A stretch of 64,000 nt of DNA from Bacillota bacterium (GTDB taxonomy: Bacteria; Bacillota; Clostridia; Acetivibrionales; DTU013): NCBI GenBank assembly GCA_023426125.1, contig JAFABI010000054.1, positions 62,001 to 126,000 on the forward strand, written 5' to 3'. Numbering within the stretch: the stretch's first letter is position 1; the number at the start of each line of letters is the position of its first letter. The translations under genes and the position numbers were made by a program. This document shows positions 1 to 8,362 of this stretch, piece after piece. Under the pieces are notes generated by a model. That model was given only the letters and a program-made list of their open reading frames with translations. It was not told the origin of the DNA and made no database searches.

Positions 1-542
1 ATCCCGACCAATATCAGGATAATCCTCTTTCGAGCCTTGCGGAAGAGAAGCTGAAGGAGCTTAATGAAGCCTATGATTATCTGATGAAAAATGCAGGTCC
101 CAGGAAGGAAACCTCAAGTTACAACCGGTCTTCAAGCTACAATAACGGAAAGAGCTGGAACAGCCAGGGGGATAACGATTTTTTCAACCAGGTGAAGGTT
201 CATGTGAATTCCGGCAATATAAAAGTGGCGGAAGACATGCTCAACGGCTATTCCAACAGGACGGCGCCCTGGTATTATTTGAAGGGCCTGATCTTCATGC
301 GCAAGGGCTGGTATGACGAGGCCTATTCCCATATACAGACTGCAGTCAATATGGATCCGTCCAACTTTGAATATAGAAACGCTTTAAACCGGATGAACAC
401 CCAGAACAACAATTACAGGGGAAATGCCTTCGGCAGGGGTTACAACCGCGGCGGTCCCGATTTGTGCACCATGTGCCAGTGCCTCTGGTGTTCCGACTGC
501 TGCTGTGAATGCAGCGGCGGCGACCTTATCGAATGCTGTTGA
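1..542 (+). CDS. J-domain (DnaJ-like) co-chaperone with Cys-rich tail, 5' truncated
   Basis: The start lies before the window. The first bases (AT) are the end of a codon that fits His, followed by P-D-Q-Y, so the entry begins inside the HPD motif with which J-domains stimulate the ATPase of Hsp70 (DnaK). Helix IV (AEEKLKELNEAYDYLM) follows. Then come a Ser/Asn/Gly linker, a pair of tetratricopeptide-like helices (WYYLKGLIFMRKGWYDEA and the helix after it), a Gly/Arg/Asn stretch, and a tail with ten Cys in about 25 residues (CTMCQCLWCSDCCCEC, then ECC). The tail could bind metal, but that is inference. An internal ATG at base 84 is not the true start, because the J-domain reads through it. 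The next gene starts 16 bases downstream. Confidence 0.85.
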   Translation, partial: PDQYQDNPLSSLAEEKLKELNEAYDYLMKNAGPRKETSSYNRSSSYNNGKSWNSQGDNDFFNQVKVHVNSGNIKVAEDMLNGYSNRTAPWYYLKGLIFMRKGWYDEAYSHIQTAVNMDPSNFEYRNALNRMNTQNNNYRGNAFGRGYNRGGPDLCTMCQCLWCSDCCCECSGGDLIECC

Positions 543-558
543 TTGGAGATTCGTTTAA

Positions 559-1080
559 ATGCCCGATCCTTCGAAGAAAACCTTTAAAATAGCTCTGAGC
601 GGTATCCTTGGAGCATTGGCGGTCATATGCCTGTTCTTTGCGACGGTATTACCCACCAGCAGGCTTTCTTTTTATGCCTTAAGCTCCTTTTTCATTTCCA
701 TTGTGGTCATTGAAGCCGGCATAAAGGCAGGCTGGCTTTTTTATATTGCCACTACCCTGCTTTCAGTCATACTGGTGCCCGATAAGCTGGAAATTATCCC
801 TTATGCCGTCTTTTTCGGCGTATACGGCGCGATAAAATACCATATCGAGAAAATCAACAAATTGCTCCTTGAATACATATTGAAATTCGCATATTTTAAT
901 TTGTGCTTGGCCGCGGCTGTGTTATTCATCCGGCAGGTCTTTACGGAAAGCATAAAAATACAGCTGCCTTGGTTGGTAATAATAGCTGCTTTGGAGGTAG
1001 TATTCCTCATTTATGACGTGGTATATACCATGTTCATTGCCTATTACAGGGATAAGCTGAGGAAAAAGCTCCGCATGTAA
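559..1080 (+). CDS. Multi-pass membrane protein, unknown function
   Basis: A 173-residue hydrophobic protein with about five predicted membrane helices (around residues 10-30, 35-55, 58-72, 85-105 and 130-160) and a basic C-terminus (YYRDKLRKKLRM). Its overall look (small, integral, short polar loops) resembles S-components of ECF-type vitamin transporters or YybS-like proteins. I see no diagnostic motif, so the function stays open. It follows the J-domain gene by 16 bases and is probably co-transcribed with it. A strong terminator lies just downstream. Confidence 0.7.
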   Translation: MPDPSKKTFKIALSGILGALAVICLFFATVLPTSRLSFYALSSFFISIVVIEAGIKAGWLFYIATTLLSVILVPDKLEIIPYAVFFGVYGAIKYHIEKINKLLLEYILKFAYFNLCLAAAVLFIRQVFTESIKIQLPWLVIIAALEVVFLIYDVVYTMFIAYYRDKLRKKLRM

Positions 1081-1111
1081 GCTTTATTCGCAGAATTATT
1101 CATTTGATAAA

Positions 1112-1157
1112 AAACATGAAGGCATATGATTTAAATCACATACCTTCATGTTTTTTT
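1112..1157 (+). terminator. Rho-independent terminator
   Basis: AAACATGAAGGCATATGATT and the right arm ending ACCTTCATGTTT form a stem of about 19 bp with a single imperfect pair, followed by seven T. It ends the J-domain/membrane protein unit and separates it from the Fe-S gene. Confidence 0.85.
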
Positions 1158-1207
1158 GGTTTATTATCAATCTATGATAACTCAATGAAATGAAGGAGGA
1201 AAAGAAA

Positions 1208-1978
1208 ATGGCTGTAAGAAAAATAATAAAAATAGACGAGAATAAATGCAACGGCTGCGGACTCTGTGTCCCCAATTGCGCTGAAGGGGCGCTCCAGATC
1301 ATCAACGGCAAGGCGAAGGTTGTCAAGGATTCCTTCTGCGACGGATTGGGCGCCTGTCTCGGACACTGTCCCCAGGACGCGCTGAAGATCATCGAACGTG
1401 ATGCCGACGATTTTAATGAGGAAGAAGCAATGGAGCATGCGAGAAAATTAAAGCAACAGGAGCCTCAGCACCCGGGACAGCACGGGCATGGTCCCATGCA
1501 TGGCCAGGGAGGCTGTCCGGGCAGCAGGGTAAGAATGCTGAAAAGGGATGAAAGCAATGAAGGCAGCAAATCCGTCATCAGCTCGGACGATGTAGAAATA
1601 AGGATAAAATCGCAGCTCAGGCAGTGGCCGGTCCAGCTAAGTCTTGTTCCTGTCAATGCGCCTTATTTCGAGAATGCGGATCTTCTTGTTACCGCAGATT
1701 GCGTACCTTTCGCATACCCGAACTACCATCTGGACCTCCTTAAGGGCAGGGTTGTAGTCGTAGGCTGCCCGAAGCTGGACGATCTGGAATTCTATAAGGA
1801 AAAACTTACACAGATCATAGAGGGCAACAATATCAGAAGTATAACGGTAGCACACATGGAAGTGCCTTGCTGTTCAGGTATCGTAAGGGCGGTAGACATG
1901 GCGCTTGCCAATGCCCGGAAGCATATACCTGTAACAAAGGTGCGGATAGGCATTGAGGGAACGACTGAAAAATGGTAA
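1208..1978 (+). CDS. 4Fe-4S dicluster ferredoxin-type protein
   Basis: A 256-residue cytoplasmic iron-sulfur protein. Two Cys clusters stand at the N-terminus: CNGCGLCVPNC near residue 14, the classical CxxCxxCxxxC set for one 4Fe-4S cluster, and CDGLGACLGHCP near residue 44 for a second. A His/Gly/Gln-rich linker (QHPGQHGHGPMHGQGGCPG) follows, then a Rossmann-like C-terminal half with further Cys (ADCVPFAY, VVVGCPKLDD, VPCCSGIV). Proteins of this type are common electron-transfer or metal-handling proteins of anaerobes; the partner is unknown. The ATG was chosen because AAGGAGG lies 8 bases upstream; an upstream in-frame ATG overlaps that site. It appears to be a single-gene unit. Confidence 0.8.
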   Translation: MAVRKIIKIDENKCNGCGLCVPNCAEGALQIINGKAKVVKDSFCDGLGACLGHCPQDALKIIERDADDFNEEEAMEHARKLKQQEPQHPGQHGHGPMHGQGGCPGSRVRMLKRDESNEGSKSVISSDDVEIRIKSQLRQWPVQLSLVPVNAPYFENADLLVTADCVPFAYPNYHLDLLKGRVVVVGCPKLDDLEFYKEKLTQIIEGNNIRSITVAHMEVPCCSGIVRAVDMALANARKHIPVTKVRIGIEGTTEKW

Positions 1979-2057
1979 GCGATCCTGGGGTGCCAGACGC
2001 TTAGAAAGCCTAACGGAAGCAGGTTTGTTTATGCATATTTGGCAGGATAATGTGTGT

Positions 2058-2092
2058 CATGTCAATGTCAAGGGGACAGGTACATTGACATG
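2058..2092. repeat. Perfect 11-bp inverted repeat (REP-like hairpin)
   Basis: CATGTCAATGT and ACATTGACATG are perfect inverted arms around a loop containing AAGGGGACAGG. There is no T-run on either side, so it is not a standard terminator. The GGGGACxGG loop resembles short dispersed REP-like sequences seen in many Clostridia. Confidence 0.65.
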
Positions 2093-2108
2093 GGGATGTA
2101 AAGCGACT

Positions 2109-2163
2109 GTAGGGGCGCGCATTGCGCGTCCGACGGAGTCAGGAGACATTCCCTGACTCCGTC
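2109..2163. repeat. GC palindrome repeat (copy 1 of 7) plus adjoining 12-bp hairpin
   Basis: The first half, GTAGGGGCGCGCATTGCGCG followed by TCCG, is an almost perfect palindrome that recurs six more times in the window. It abuts a perfect 12-bp hairpin (GACGGAGTCAGG and CCTGACTCCGTC, loop of eight bases). Together with the hairpin just upstream it fills the gap between the Fe-S gene and the convergent glycosyltransferase gene. Confidence 0.8.
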
Positions 2164-2232
2164 AATAAGTGTGCATTCTTTTTATTTGCGCAGTTTATTT
2201 CTATCGTACAAACAATTGATGTGAAGCTATAC

Positions 2233-3348
2233 TTAAGAAAACGTCGAATCATTTACAATGAAATCTACGATGTTTTTGGCAATATCCGGGTCACGGTATT
2301 CGTACTGTGACTTTTTTATTTTATTAAGCTTTTCGGCATTGTTTGCCAGAAGGATTTGAACGGTCTCTTTAATTCTCCGGGGCTCCAGACAAACAACCCC
2401 AAGGTTATATGTTTCGGCATATGCAGGGTTTCCCTCCTCCTGGCCGGGAAGAGCGCCCGTGACCACCAGCGGAAGGTTGCACATCACCGCTTCCATCATT
2501 ACATTGGGGCTTGCCCTTGCAAACAGGATGTCCGACTCTGCCATGATATTTTCAATATCTTTTACGAAACCGTATATTTGTACCCTTCCCGCATATTTTT
2601 CAAGCAGAGTAAGCTCCATTCTTTTCTTCAGGGACTTATTCCTGCCGCATACGATGATGACCCTGCTGTTGAAATTATTAAGGATGGTTCTGGCAATCCT
2701 GCCCATATTGCCGGAACCTTCTCCGCCGCTCATAATCAGGCAGCGGAGAGGTCTTTCCCTGTCAAATCGGACCAGGTCAGGCTTGGCGGCTTTGTTGACA
2801 AATCTTTCACGTACAGGAAATCCAAAGACTTTTATCCTGCTTTCAGGCACGCCATAACGTATGCAGGCCACTTTTGCTTCGTCGGTCGGGCAAATGGTAA
2901 AATGCGCGCGCGGGTCGCTCCATAACGGAGTGATACTTACCGGATCGGCAACCATGGCATAGATGGGGATTTTTCTCTCACTGCCCTCAAGGATGTTTAT
3001 TATGGAACCGAGATAATTTGGATGCGTAATAATAATGGCATCAGGCTCAATGGCGTTTAAAGCCCTCAAAAAACTATCCCGGACTGAATTTTCGATAAAC
3101 TCGGTGATTACATAGGGATGCCTCAGGGAAATATCCCAGATAAACTTCCAAAGATCCTTCGAGGCTCTGGTGATCGTCCCGTATAATTTGCCTATTCTCA
3201 ATCCGAAGTTTCCGCTTAGAGCATAACCGTCTACGATGCTGAGTTTAACCTCGCCATATTTTGAAAATTGTTCGGTCAGGGCTTCGGTTATACTTTTGTG
3301 CCCATGACCTGTATATTCTGAAGTGATGATCATAATATTTTTATGCAT
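2233..3348 (-). CDS. MGDG synthase/UgtP-like glycolipid glycosyltransferase (GT28-type)
   Basis: A 371-residue GT-B fold glycosyltransferase. The N-terminal half starts MIITSEYTGHGHKSITEAL, the glycine/His acceptor loop of monogalactosyldiacylglycerol synthases and the diacylglycerol glucosyltransferase UgtP, and continues with IIITHPNYLG and a VADP motif. The C-terminal half carries a nucleotide-sugar loop (CLIMSGGEGSGNMGRIA) and the late motif (SPNVMMEAVMCNLPLVVTG). Family members act at the inner membrane face, moving a sugar from a nucleotide donor to diacylglycerol; the sugar and acceptor here are unproven. The ATG was chosen over an upstream TTG because GAGAGGT sits just before it. It follows the DUF342 gene by 8 bases on the same strand. 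Confidence 0.8.
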   Translation of the reverse strand: MHKNIMIITSEYTGHGHKSITEALTEQFSKYGEVKLSIVDGYALSGNFGLRIGKLYGTITRASKDLWKFIWDISLRHPYVITEFIENSVRDSFLRALNAIEPDAIIITHPNYLGSIINILEGSERKIPIYAMVADPVSITPLWSDPRAHFTICPTDEAKVACIRYGVPESRIKVFGFPVRERFVNKAAKPDLVRFDRERPLRCLIMSGGEGSGNMGRIARTILNNFNSRVIIVCGRNKSLKKRMELTLLEKYAGRVQIYGFVKDIENIMAESDILFARASPNVMMEAVMCNLPLVVTGALPGQEEGNPAYAETYNLGVVCLEPRRIKETVQILLANNAEKLNKIKKSQYEYRDPDIAKNIVDFIVNDSTFS

Positions 3349-3356
3349 ACTACCTC

Positions 3357-4943
3357 TCAAAGCTGCTTGACTGCACCATCCTGAATGTAAAAGGTTGTCG
3401 CGGAAAGAAGCGTGTTGACGTCGATGGAATCCGTGTCAAGTATCAGGGTGCAGTTGGGATATATTTTTTTTGCGGCGGTTATTTCTCCCTCGCCGTGGGT
3501 TTTCAGATAGCCTGCAATGCTTTTTCTGTCTCCTTCAAGGCGCAGGACTTCTTCGCGGACGGCATAAAGCCTGTCGTTGAAATCATTGTATTCCTTCCGC
3601 TGGAGCGGCGTAGCCTGTTTGCCTTCAAAACCGGCGATCAGGGCTTTAAGCTTTTGCTGTTCATTTTTCAGGTCGCTGATACTTCTGAACAAGCTGTCAA
3701 GGTCTTGAAGCATTTCCCTCCGGTTAAAGCCTGTTACCTCAACGATGGTTTTTCTCTCGCTTTCAGAGCCGATAATGGGTGAAACCACTCTTATTTCCGC
3801 TTTGACATTTCCACCGATGATTTGGCCGTTGAGGCTGTCCATGATCACCTCTTTTGAGGTAATACGGCTGTTTAATGCATAGTAACCTACGTGAGTTGTG
3901 CCGCCGCTTATAATATTTACATTGTCGGCAAATTTTATAAATACATTTTTGTCTGCTTTGATTTCCGCGCGGCTTTTAGGAGAGATGCCCCCTTTAATGT
4001 ATATGCTTCCGCCTGTGCTGATGATGCTTTTTATACTTCCCAGGCCCAGCTCGCCGTTTATTTCGATGTCTTTGGTAACTTCAATGGAAAATCCGTCGCA
4101 TACGGTTCCCTTCACCGTAAGGCATCCGTCAAATTTGATATTTCCGGTACTTAATCCGACATCCCCCTGGATTTCAAGGTGATTTGACACACCTATCCTG
4201 CCGTTGGCATAATTTACTGCACCATTGATCCTGGCGTAAAGAGTAGTCTTGCTGTTATCATAGATCTCCTGCACCGAGCTTCTATCATAATTCAGCGGAA
4301 GCTGTCTGGCTTTTACCGGTTTTATCGGCGTACCCCTGACGGATTGGCCGGGATAGCCTTCGGCCGCTTCAATACGTTCTCCCAGCCAATCGCCTGCTAC
4401 CACCTTGTTGATAAGCTTTAGCTCGTAGAAATCTATGCTGCCGTCGTCACGGACCTCAGGCGTTGTTTCCCTAAGCTGATACATGTTGATGACAGCGTCC
4501 TTGCCATGTACCGGGGGTATACCTTCCGCTATGATATACTCCATGCCTGGCAGCAAAACATCCGCAAAGAGCTCTTTTTTAATTCCGAAAACGACACCTC
4601 TGGCGTTCAAAACGGCGGCAGCTTCTTTTATCAGATTTTCTCTATTCTGCACGTCCAGAGCTTCCTTTGGAAGGTTGAAGATGATGGTCGCTTTAAGTTC
4701 ATCTTCCGATATTTCAACCGCTATCCCTTCCCTTAGCTCCGCAAATTTTTCCGGTTCCCTGGGAGCAAACATAACGGCGTTGCGCAAACTGTTGACACTG
4801 GTAACGCCGATTTCAGGATGTCGGGCAAGGATGGAGGAAAGCTGGTCCATGGAAAGCCCTTTTTTATAGGATTCGATATATACGCCGTCAGAGCCGGTGT
4901 ATATACGAAGATATTCATCTTTGTAGATAACGCTTTCAGCCAT
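3357..4943 (-). CDS. DUF342 (FapA-like) beta-helix protein
   Basis: A 528-residue cytoplasmic protein of the DUF342/FapA family. The N-terminal 200 residues are a mixed alpha/beta domain. Residues of about 210-410 are a run of short beta repeats (for example GRIGVSNHLEIQGDVG, GGSIYIKGGI, GTTHVGYYAL) that form a right-handed beta-helix, as in polymer-forming bactofilin-like proteins. Residues of about 415-490 are a coiled coil (DLDSLFRSISDLKNEQQKLK). FapA-type proteins are linked to flagellar or polar cell-envelope assembly, but no flagellar genes are nearby. It is the first gene of a minus-strand pair with the glycosyltransferase, divergent from the carboxypeptidase gene. Confidence 0.85.
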   Translation of the reverse strand: MAESVIYKDEYLRIYTGSDGVYIESYKKGLSMDQLSSILARHPEIGVTSVNSLRNAVMFAPREPEKFAELREGIAVEISEDELKATIIFNLPKEALDVQNRENLIKEAAAVLNARGVVFGIKKELFADVLLPGMEYIIAEGIPPVHGKDAVINMYQLRETTPEVRDDGSIDFYELKLINKVVAGDWLGERIEAAEGYPGQSVRGTPIKPVKARQLPLNYDRSSVQEIYDNSKTTLYARINGAVNYANGRIGVSNHLEIQGDVGLSTGNIKFDGCLTVKGTVCDGFSIEVTKDIEINGELGLGSIKSIISTGGSIYIKGGISPKSRAEIKADKNVFIKFADNVNIISGGTTHVGYYALNSRITSKEVIMDSLNGQIIGGNVKAEIRVVSPIIGSESERKTIVEVTGFNRREMLQDLDSLFRSISDLKNEQQKLKALIAGFEGKQATPLQRKEYNDFNDRLYAVREEVLRLEGDRKSIAGYLKTHGEGEITAAKKIYPNCTLILDTDSIDVNTLLSATTFYIQDGAVKQL

Positions 4944-5068
4944 GGATACACCTCCTCTACAATATAATTATCGGATGTTTATCATTAAAAGTTATAACAT
5001 ATTTTCGCTGCGAAAGTATATATTATTCTTATAGATAAGCTCAATTTTTTATATAATTGGTGTGGAAT

Positions 5069-6304
5069 ATGAAGAAAAGTACAAGGAAACTATCAAGAAT
5101 CTGCTTCTTTGCATTCATTGCGGTTTTGCTTATTTGCAGCATGGCCCATGCGGATGAAATCAATGAAGAACCGTTCAAGGGAGTTTTGTCGGACGACTTT
5201 TTGCAGGTCTCGGGTGTGCCGGCGATTGACGCGGCGGCAGCCATCGTAATGGATGCAAAAACCGGGAGGGTTTTGTATTTCAAGAATGCGACCACCCGCA
5301 GGTCCATCGCAAGCACTACCAAAATTATGACCGCACTGGTGGCCATTGAGAACGGATTCCTTGACGACACGGTGACAATCAGCAGCCGGGCGGCAAGAAT
5401 CGGGGGCTCGACCCTTAATTTGCAGACAGGCCAGAAGTATACCTTGAATGAACTGCTTTACGGACTTTTGCTTAGTTCGGGGAACGACGCCTCAATCGCC
5501 ATAGCAGAGCACATAAGCGGCTCCGTTGAAGCCTTTGTGGAGAAAATGAATCAAAAGGCAAAAGAACTTGGCGCTTATAACACATCCTATGTAAATACTC
5601 ACGGCCTGGATGTCGAAGGGCACTATTCCACTGCATACGACCTTGCATGCATAACAAGGTACGCTCTCAACAATCCGGTGTTTGCAAAGATCGTTGGGAC
5701 AAAATACTCAGCCATCCCGGGGAGACAGCTTCACAATACCAACGAGCTGCTGGAGCTATATCAGGGAGCCGACGGCGTGAAGACGGGCTACACGGGAAAA
5801 GCGGGAAGATGCCTCGTCGCCACAGCGGATAGAGACGGAATGAGGCTGATATCCGTAGTCCTGGGGTCGCCTACCACCTACAAAAGAGCTTTGAGCAGCA
5901 AAAGCATACTGGATTATGCCTTCCAGAACTACAAGTACCGTGTCCTGGTAAAGGAAGGGCAGGAAATTGCCCGTTTGCCGGTTCATAAAGGGAAAGAGGG
6001 CTTCGTTGCCGTCAAGGCTTCCGAGACGGTGGAGATCCCTTTACGGGACGATGAGTTTGAAAAGCTTGAGACCAACGCGTTTGTGCCCGAAGGCTTTAAA
6101 GCGCCCGTCTATGCAGGGGCGGACACCGGATACCTGGAGTATCTGCTGGATAGCGAAATCATCGGAGGGACAACGCTGAAGATCTGGAACAGCGTGGGAC
6201 GGATGACGGTCGGCGATTACCTGGGAAGGATCATCAGGGATTGGGCGAGAATGATGCGCGAAGGTATTTTCATGGGATCCGATGGAGCACCTGCTTCCTC
6301 TTAA
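5069..6304 (+). CDS. D-alanyl-D-alanine carboxypeptidase (peptidase S11, DacF/PBP5-like)
   Basis: A low-molecular-weight penicillin-binding protein that trims the terminal D-Ala from peptidoglycan pentapeptides outside the membrane. A signal peptide lies at the N-terminus (FFAFIAVLLICSMAHA). The three catalytic motifs are complete: SxxK as STTK near residue 82, SGN in LLSSGNDAS near 140, and KTG in GVKTGYTGKAGR near 235. A PBP5-type C-terminal beta domain follows, and the end (GDYLGRIIRDWARMMREG) could be the amphipathic anchor. The start is uncertain: ATG at 5069 has a weak site, and in-frame GTG 5060 and TTG 5057 are alternatives. Length (411 residues) is normal for the family. Confidence 0.92.
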   Translation: MKKSTRKLSRICFFAFIAVLLICSMAHADEINEEPFKGVLSDDFLQVSGVPAIDAAAAIVMDAKTGRVLYFKNATTRRSIASTTKIMTALVAIENGFLDDTVTISSRAARIGGSTLNLQTGQKYTLNELLYGLLLSSGNDASIAIAEHISGSVEAFVEKMNQKAKELGAYNTSYVNTHGLDVEGHYSTAYDLACITRYALNNPVFAKIVGTKYSAIPGRQLHNTNELLELYQGADGVKTGYTGKAGRCLVATADRDGMRLISVVLGSPTTYKRALSSKSILDYAFQNYKYRVLVKEGQEIARLPVHKGKEGFVAVKASETVEIPLRDDEFEKLETNAFVPEGFKAPVYAGADTGYLEYLLDSEIIGGTTLKIWNSVGRMTVGDYLGRIIRDWARMMREGIFMGSDGAPASS

Positions 6305-6343
6305 CTTGCTGGATAAGCTGATTACTGGTATAATCCATATAGA

Positions 6344-7300
6344 ATGTTAACAGAATATGGTGATATCATGGATCATAGATTGAACATCGACGAGAGCGTT
6401 TATTTTTTTACATCAAAGGCTGAGTTCCGAAGGCCCATACGGTTTAAGGCTTACAAGGTTGAAGACAACAAAAAGTCCGGGTTTATTGAGCATTTTCACA
6501 ACTACATGCAAATATGGTATGTATGTCAGGGGTCATTTGTGCACCGGATAAGCAATAAATACTCCAAAATGGTGAAAGGCGATATTTTTGTCCTCCCCCC
6601 CTTTATCGTGCATGAGGCAATATTTGAAGATGAAAATAATATCCGGATCATCGGATGTGAATTCTCCGCCGATTTCTTCGATAATAAGTTTGAAGAATTT
6701 ACAAGAGACACAAATTTTATCGATTTTGCTTTCCTCGAGCCGTTCCTTGTGGACGAAGACAAAGTAAGGCCGAAATTGAGCCTGTCGGCCTGGGCGCAGG
6801 AAGAGGTGGAAAGAACCATGAATTACATGCTGGACGAATACAATCATGAAAAGCTGTATTATGAGAATTTCATCAAAGCCAACCTTTTAAAGCTTCTTGC
6901 CATCGTAGCCAGAGAATATGAGGACAGTATAAACAAAAAGGAGTCGAAGGAAGTACTGGACCGCTATAAGTCTGCCATTATAAGTGCGGTAAAATATATC
7001 AACAGCAATTACACTGAGGATATTCATCTGGACGATATCTGCAAATACGCAATGATGTCGAAAACCTATTTCTGTTACATTTTCAAGCTGCTTACGCAGA
7101 AAACCTTTACCGAATACGTATCGGATTTAAGAATCAAAAAGTCTCTTGAACTGCTTCAAAATACCGACATGTCCATCACAAGAATATGTTATGAGGTTGG
7201 TTTTAACGACGTAACGCATTTTTGCAGAGTTTTTAAAAAAAGTGTCGGCCTTTCTGCGAAAAAATACAGAAAGCTGGATGCTGCAGGGGAAGATACCTGA
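6344..7300 (+). CDS. AraC-family transcriptional regulator with cupin sensor
   Basis: About 318 residues. The N-terminal half is a cupin-like ligand domain (FIEHFHNYMQIWYVCQGS, then GDIFVLPPFIVHEA). The C-terminal 100 residues carry two helix-turn-helix units: IHLDDICKYAMMSKTYFCYIF and the second in ITRICYEVGFNDVTHFCRVFKK, the AraC signature. It stands at the head of the carbohydrate locus and is its likely local regulator, responding to a sugar or sugar acid. Two in-frame ATGs (6344 and 6368) are possible; neither has a strong ribosome binding site. A terminator follows, so the regulator is transcribed apart from the enzymes. Confidence 0.9.
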   Translation: MLTEYGDIMDHRLNIDESVYFFTSKAEFRRPIRFKAYKVEDNKKSGFIEHFHNYMQIWYVCQGSFVHRISNKYSKMVKGDIFVLPPFIVHEAIFEDENNIRIIGCEFSADFFDNKFEEFTRDTNFIDFAFLEPFLVDEDKVRPKLSLSAWAQEEVERTMNYMLDEYNHEKLYYENFIKANLLKLLAIVAREYEDSINKKESKEVLDRYKSAIISAVKYINSNYTEDIHLDDICKYAMMSKTYFCYIFKLLTQKTFTEYVSDLRIKKSLELLQNTDMSITRICYEVGFNDVTHFCRVFKKSVGLSAKKYRKLDAAGEDT

Positions 7301-7329
7301 AGGGGCTCATGGGGAGCTTTGCGGGTAAA

Positions 7330-7369
7330 AGGCTCAAACGGCGCCTGTTTCTGCCGGTTGAGCTTTTTT
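7330..7369 (+). terminator. Rho-independent terminator
   Basis: AGGCTCAAACGGC and GCCGGTTGAGCTT form a 13-bp stem with two imperfect pairs, followed by a T-run. It closes the AraC gene. Confidence 0.8.
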
Positions 7370-7426
7370 CATGCCTGGATGCTTCTGCCGGAAAAGCTGG
7401 AACGATAATTGTACAAAATGCCTATA

Positions 7427-7455
7427 TTATTGTAATGCCTGTCAAGTAATATAAT
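7427..7455 (+). promoter_or_regulatory. Possible promoter of the carbohydrate operon
   Basis: A perfect TATAAT at 7450-7455 has a poor -35 hexamer (TTATTG) 17 bases upstream. A weak -35 would suit an activator-dependent AraC-controlled promoter. It lies about 110 bases before the M55 peptidase gene, in a 264-bp gap that otherwise holds only the terminator. Confidence 0.35.
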
Positions 7456-7564
7456 CCCCGATGTATTAAGATAACACTGGAACGTTTAGGAGGGAAGGAA
7501 AATTTTCTACAACCGAAAAATCTCCTTCCGAACCGAGGCGTTATAAAAATGGGAGAAATGGGCT

Positions 7565-8353
7565 ATGAAGGTTTATATAAGCGCTGACCTTGAAGGGATC
7601 GGCGGGATACTGACCAAAGAACAAACCGAAAAAGGGAACGCGGAGTATAGTGAGGCGTGCAGATTACTCAGTATGGAGGTTTTCAGCCTTGTCGACGGCC
7701 TTGCCGATGCAGGTGTGGAGGAAGTGGCGGTCTATGACGCCCATGGCAGCGGGATGAACATCCTGTATGACCTTATGCATCCGAAAGCGAGGTATCTGAT
7801 GGGGTATGCGCACCCTGAGGTACGGTTTCCGTTTCTGGATAACACTTTTGATTTTATGATACTGCAGGGCTACCATGCCATGGCAGGCACGGAAAAAGCC
7901 ATATTGGACCATACGTACAGCTCCCGGCATATCCATAATCTCTACGTGAATGGTAAAAGAGCGGGGGAAATATACATTGACGCCCTTGTGGCAAGTGAAT
8001 CGGGTGTCCCGGTTGCAATGGTGACAGGGGATGACAAGACGGTAAAAGAAGCTCTGGACGTTATGCCATGGGTCGAGACCTATGAAACGAAAAAGGCTGT
8101 GGCAAGGCACTGTGCGCTTATAAAGCCTCCCGCGGTGGTAAGGGAGGAACTGAAAGGAATGGCCGGATCGCTGACCCACCGGAAGGATACGTTTAAACTG
8201 CTGGAAATACCGCCCGGTATAGAGATAAGACAGGAAGCAGTATTTGCCAGTGACATGGACAAACTCCTTTTCAACAGGGACGATGTGGTGAAAATGGACG
8301 GCAGGACCGTGCTCAAGACAGGAAGCAAGGTATGGGACACCTTGATGAAGTAG
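7565..8353 (+). CDS. M55 family D-aminopeptidase (DppA-like)
   Basis: 262 residues, the usual length for peptidase family M55, zinc enzymes that release N-terminal D-amino acids from short peptides. The metal-binding signature SADLEGIGG is at residues 5-13, DAHGSGMN near 60, and the His-bearing LQGYHAMAGT near 105. The protein lacks a signal peptide and should be cytoplasmic. It is the first gene of the carbohydrate locus and runs into the dehydrogenase gene with a 9-base gap. A peptide-bond enzyme beside a polysaccharide lyase is suggestive of peptide-bearing glycans such as peptidoglycan fragments, but this is inference. Confidence 0.88.
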   Translation: MKVYISADLEGIGGILTKEQTEKGNAEYSEACRLLSMEVFSLVDGLADAGVEEVAVYDAHGSGMNILYDLMHPKARYLMGYAHPEVRFPFLDNTFDFMILQGYHAMAGTEKAILDHTYSSRHIHNLYVNGKRAGEIYIDALVASESGVPVAMVTGDDKTVKEALDVMPWVETYETKKAVARHCALIKPPAVVREELKGMAGSLTHRKDTFKLLEIPPGIEIRQEAVFASDMDKLLFNRDDVVKMDGRTVLKTGSKVWDTLMK

Positions 8354-8362
8354 GGGTACGTT

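Noticed and set aside
2356..2925. Long plus-strand frame opposite the glycosyltransferase
   Set aside because: It is antisense to a well-supported GT28-type gene and has no ribosome binding site; a shadow frame.
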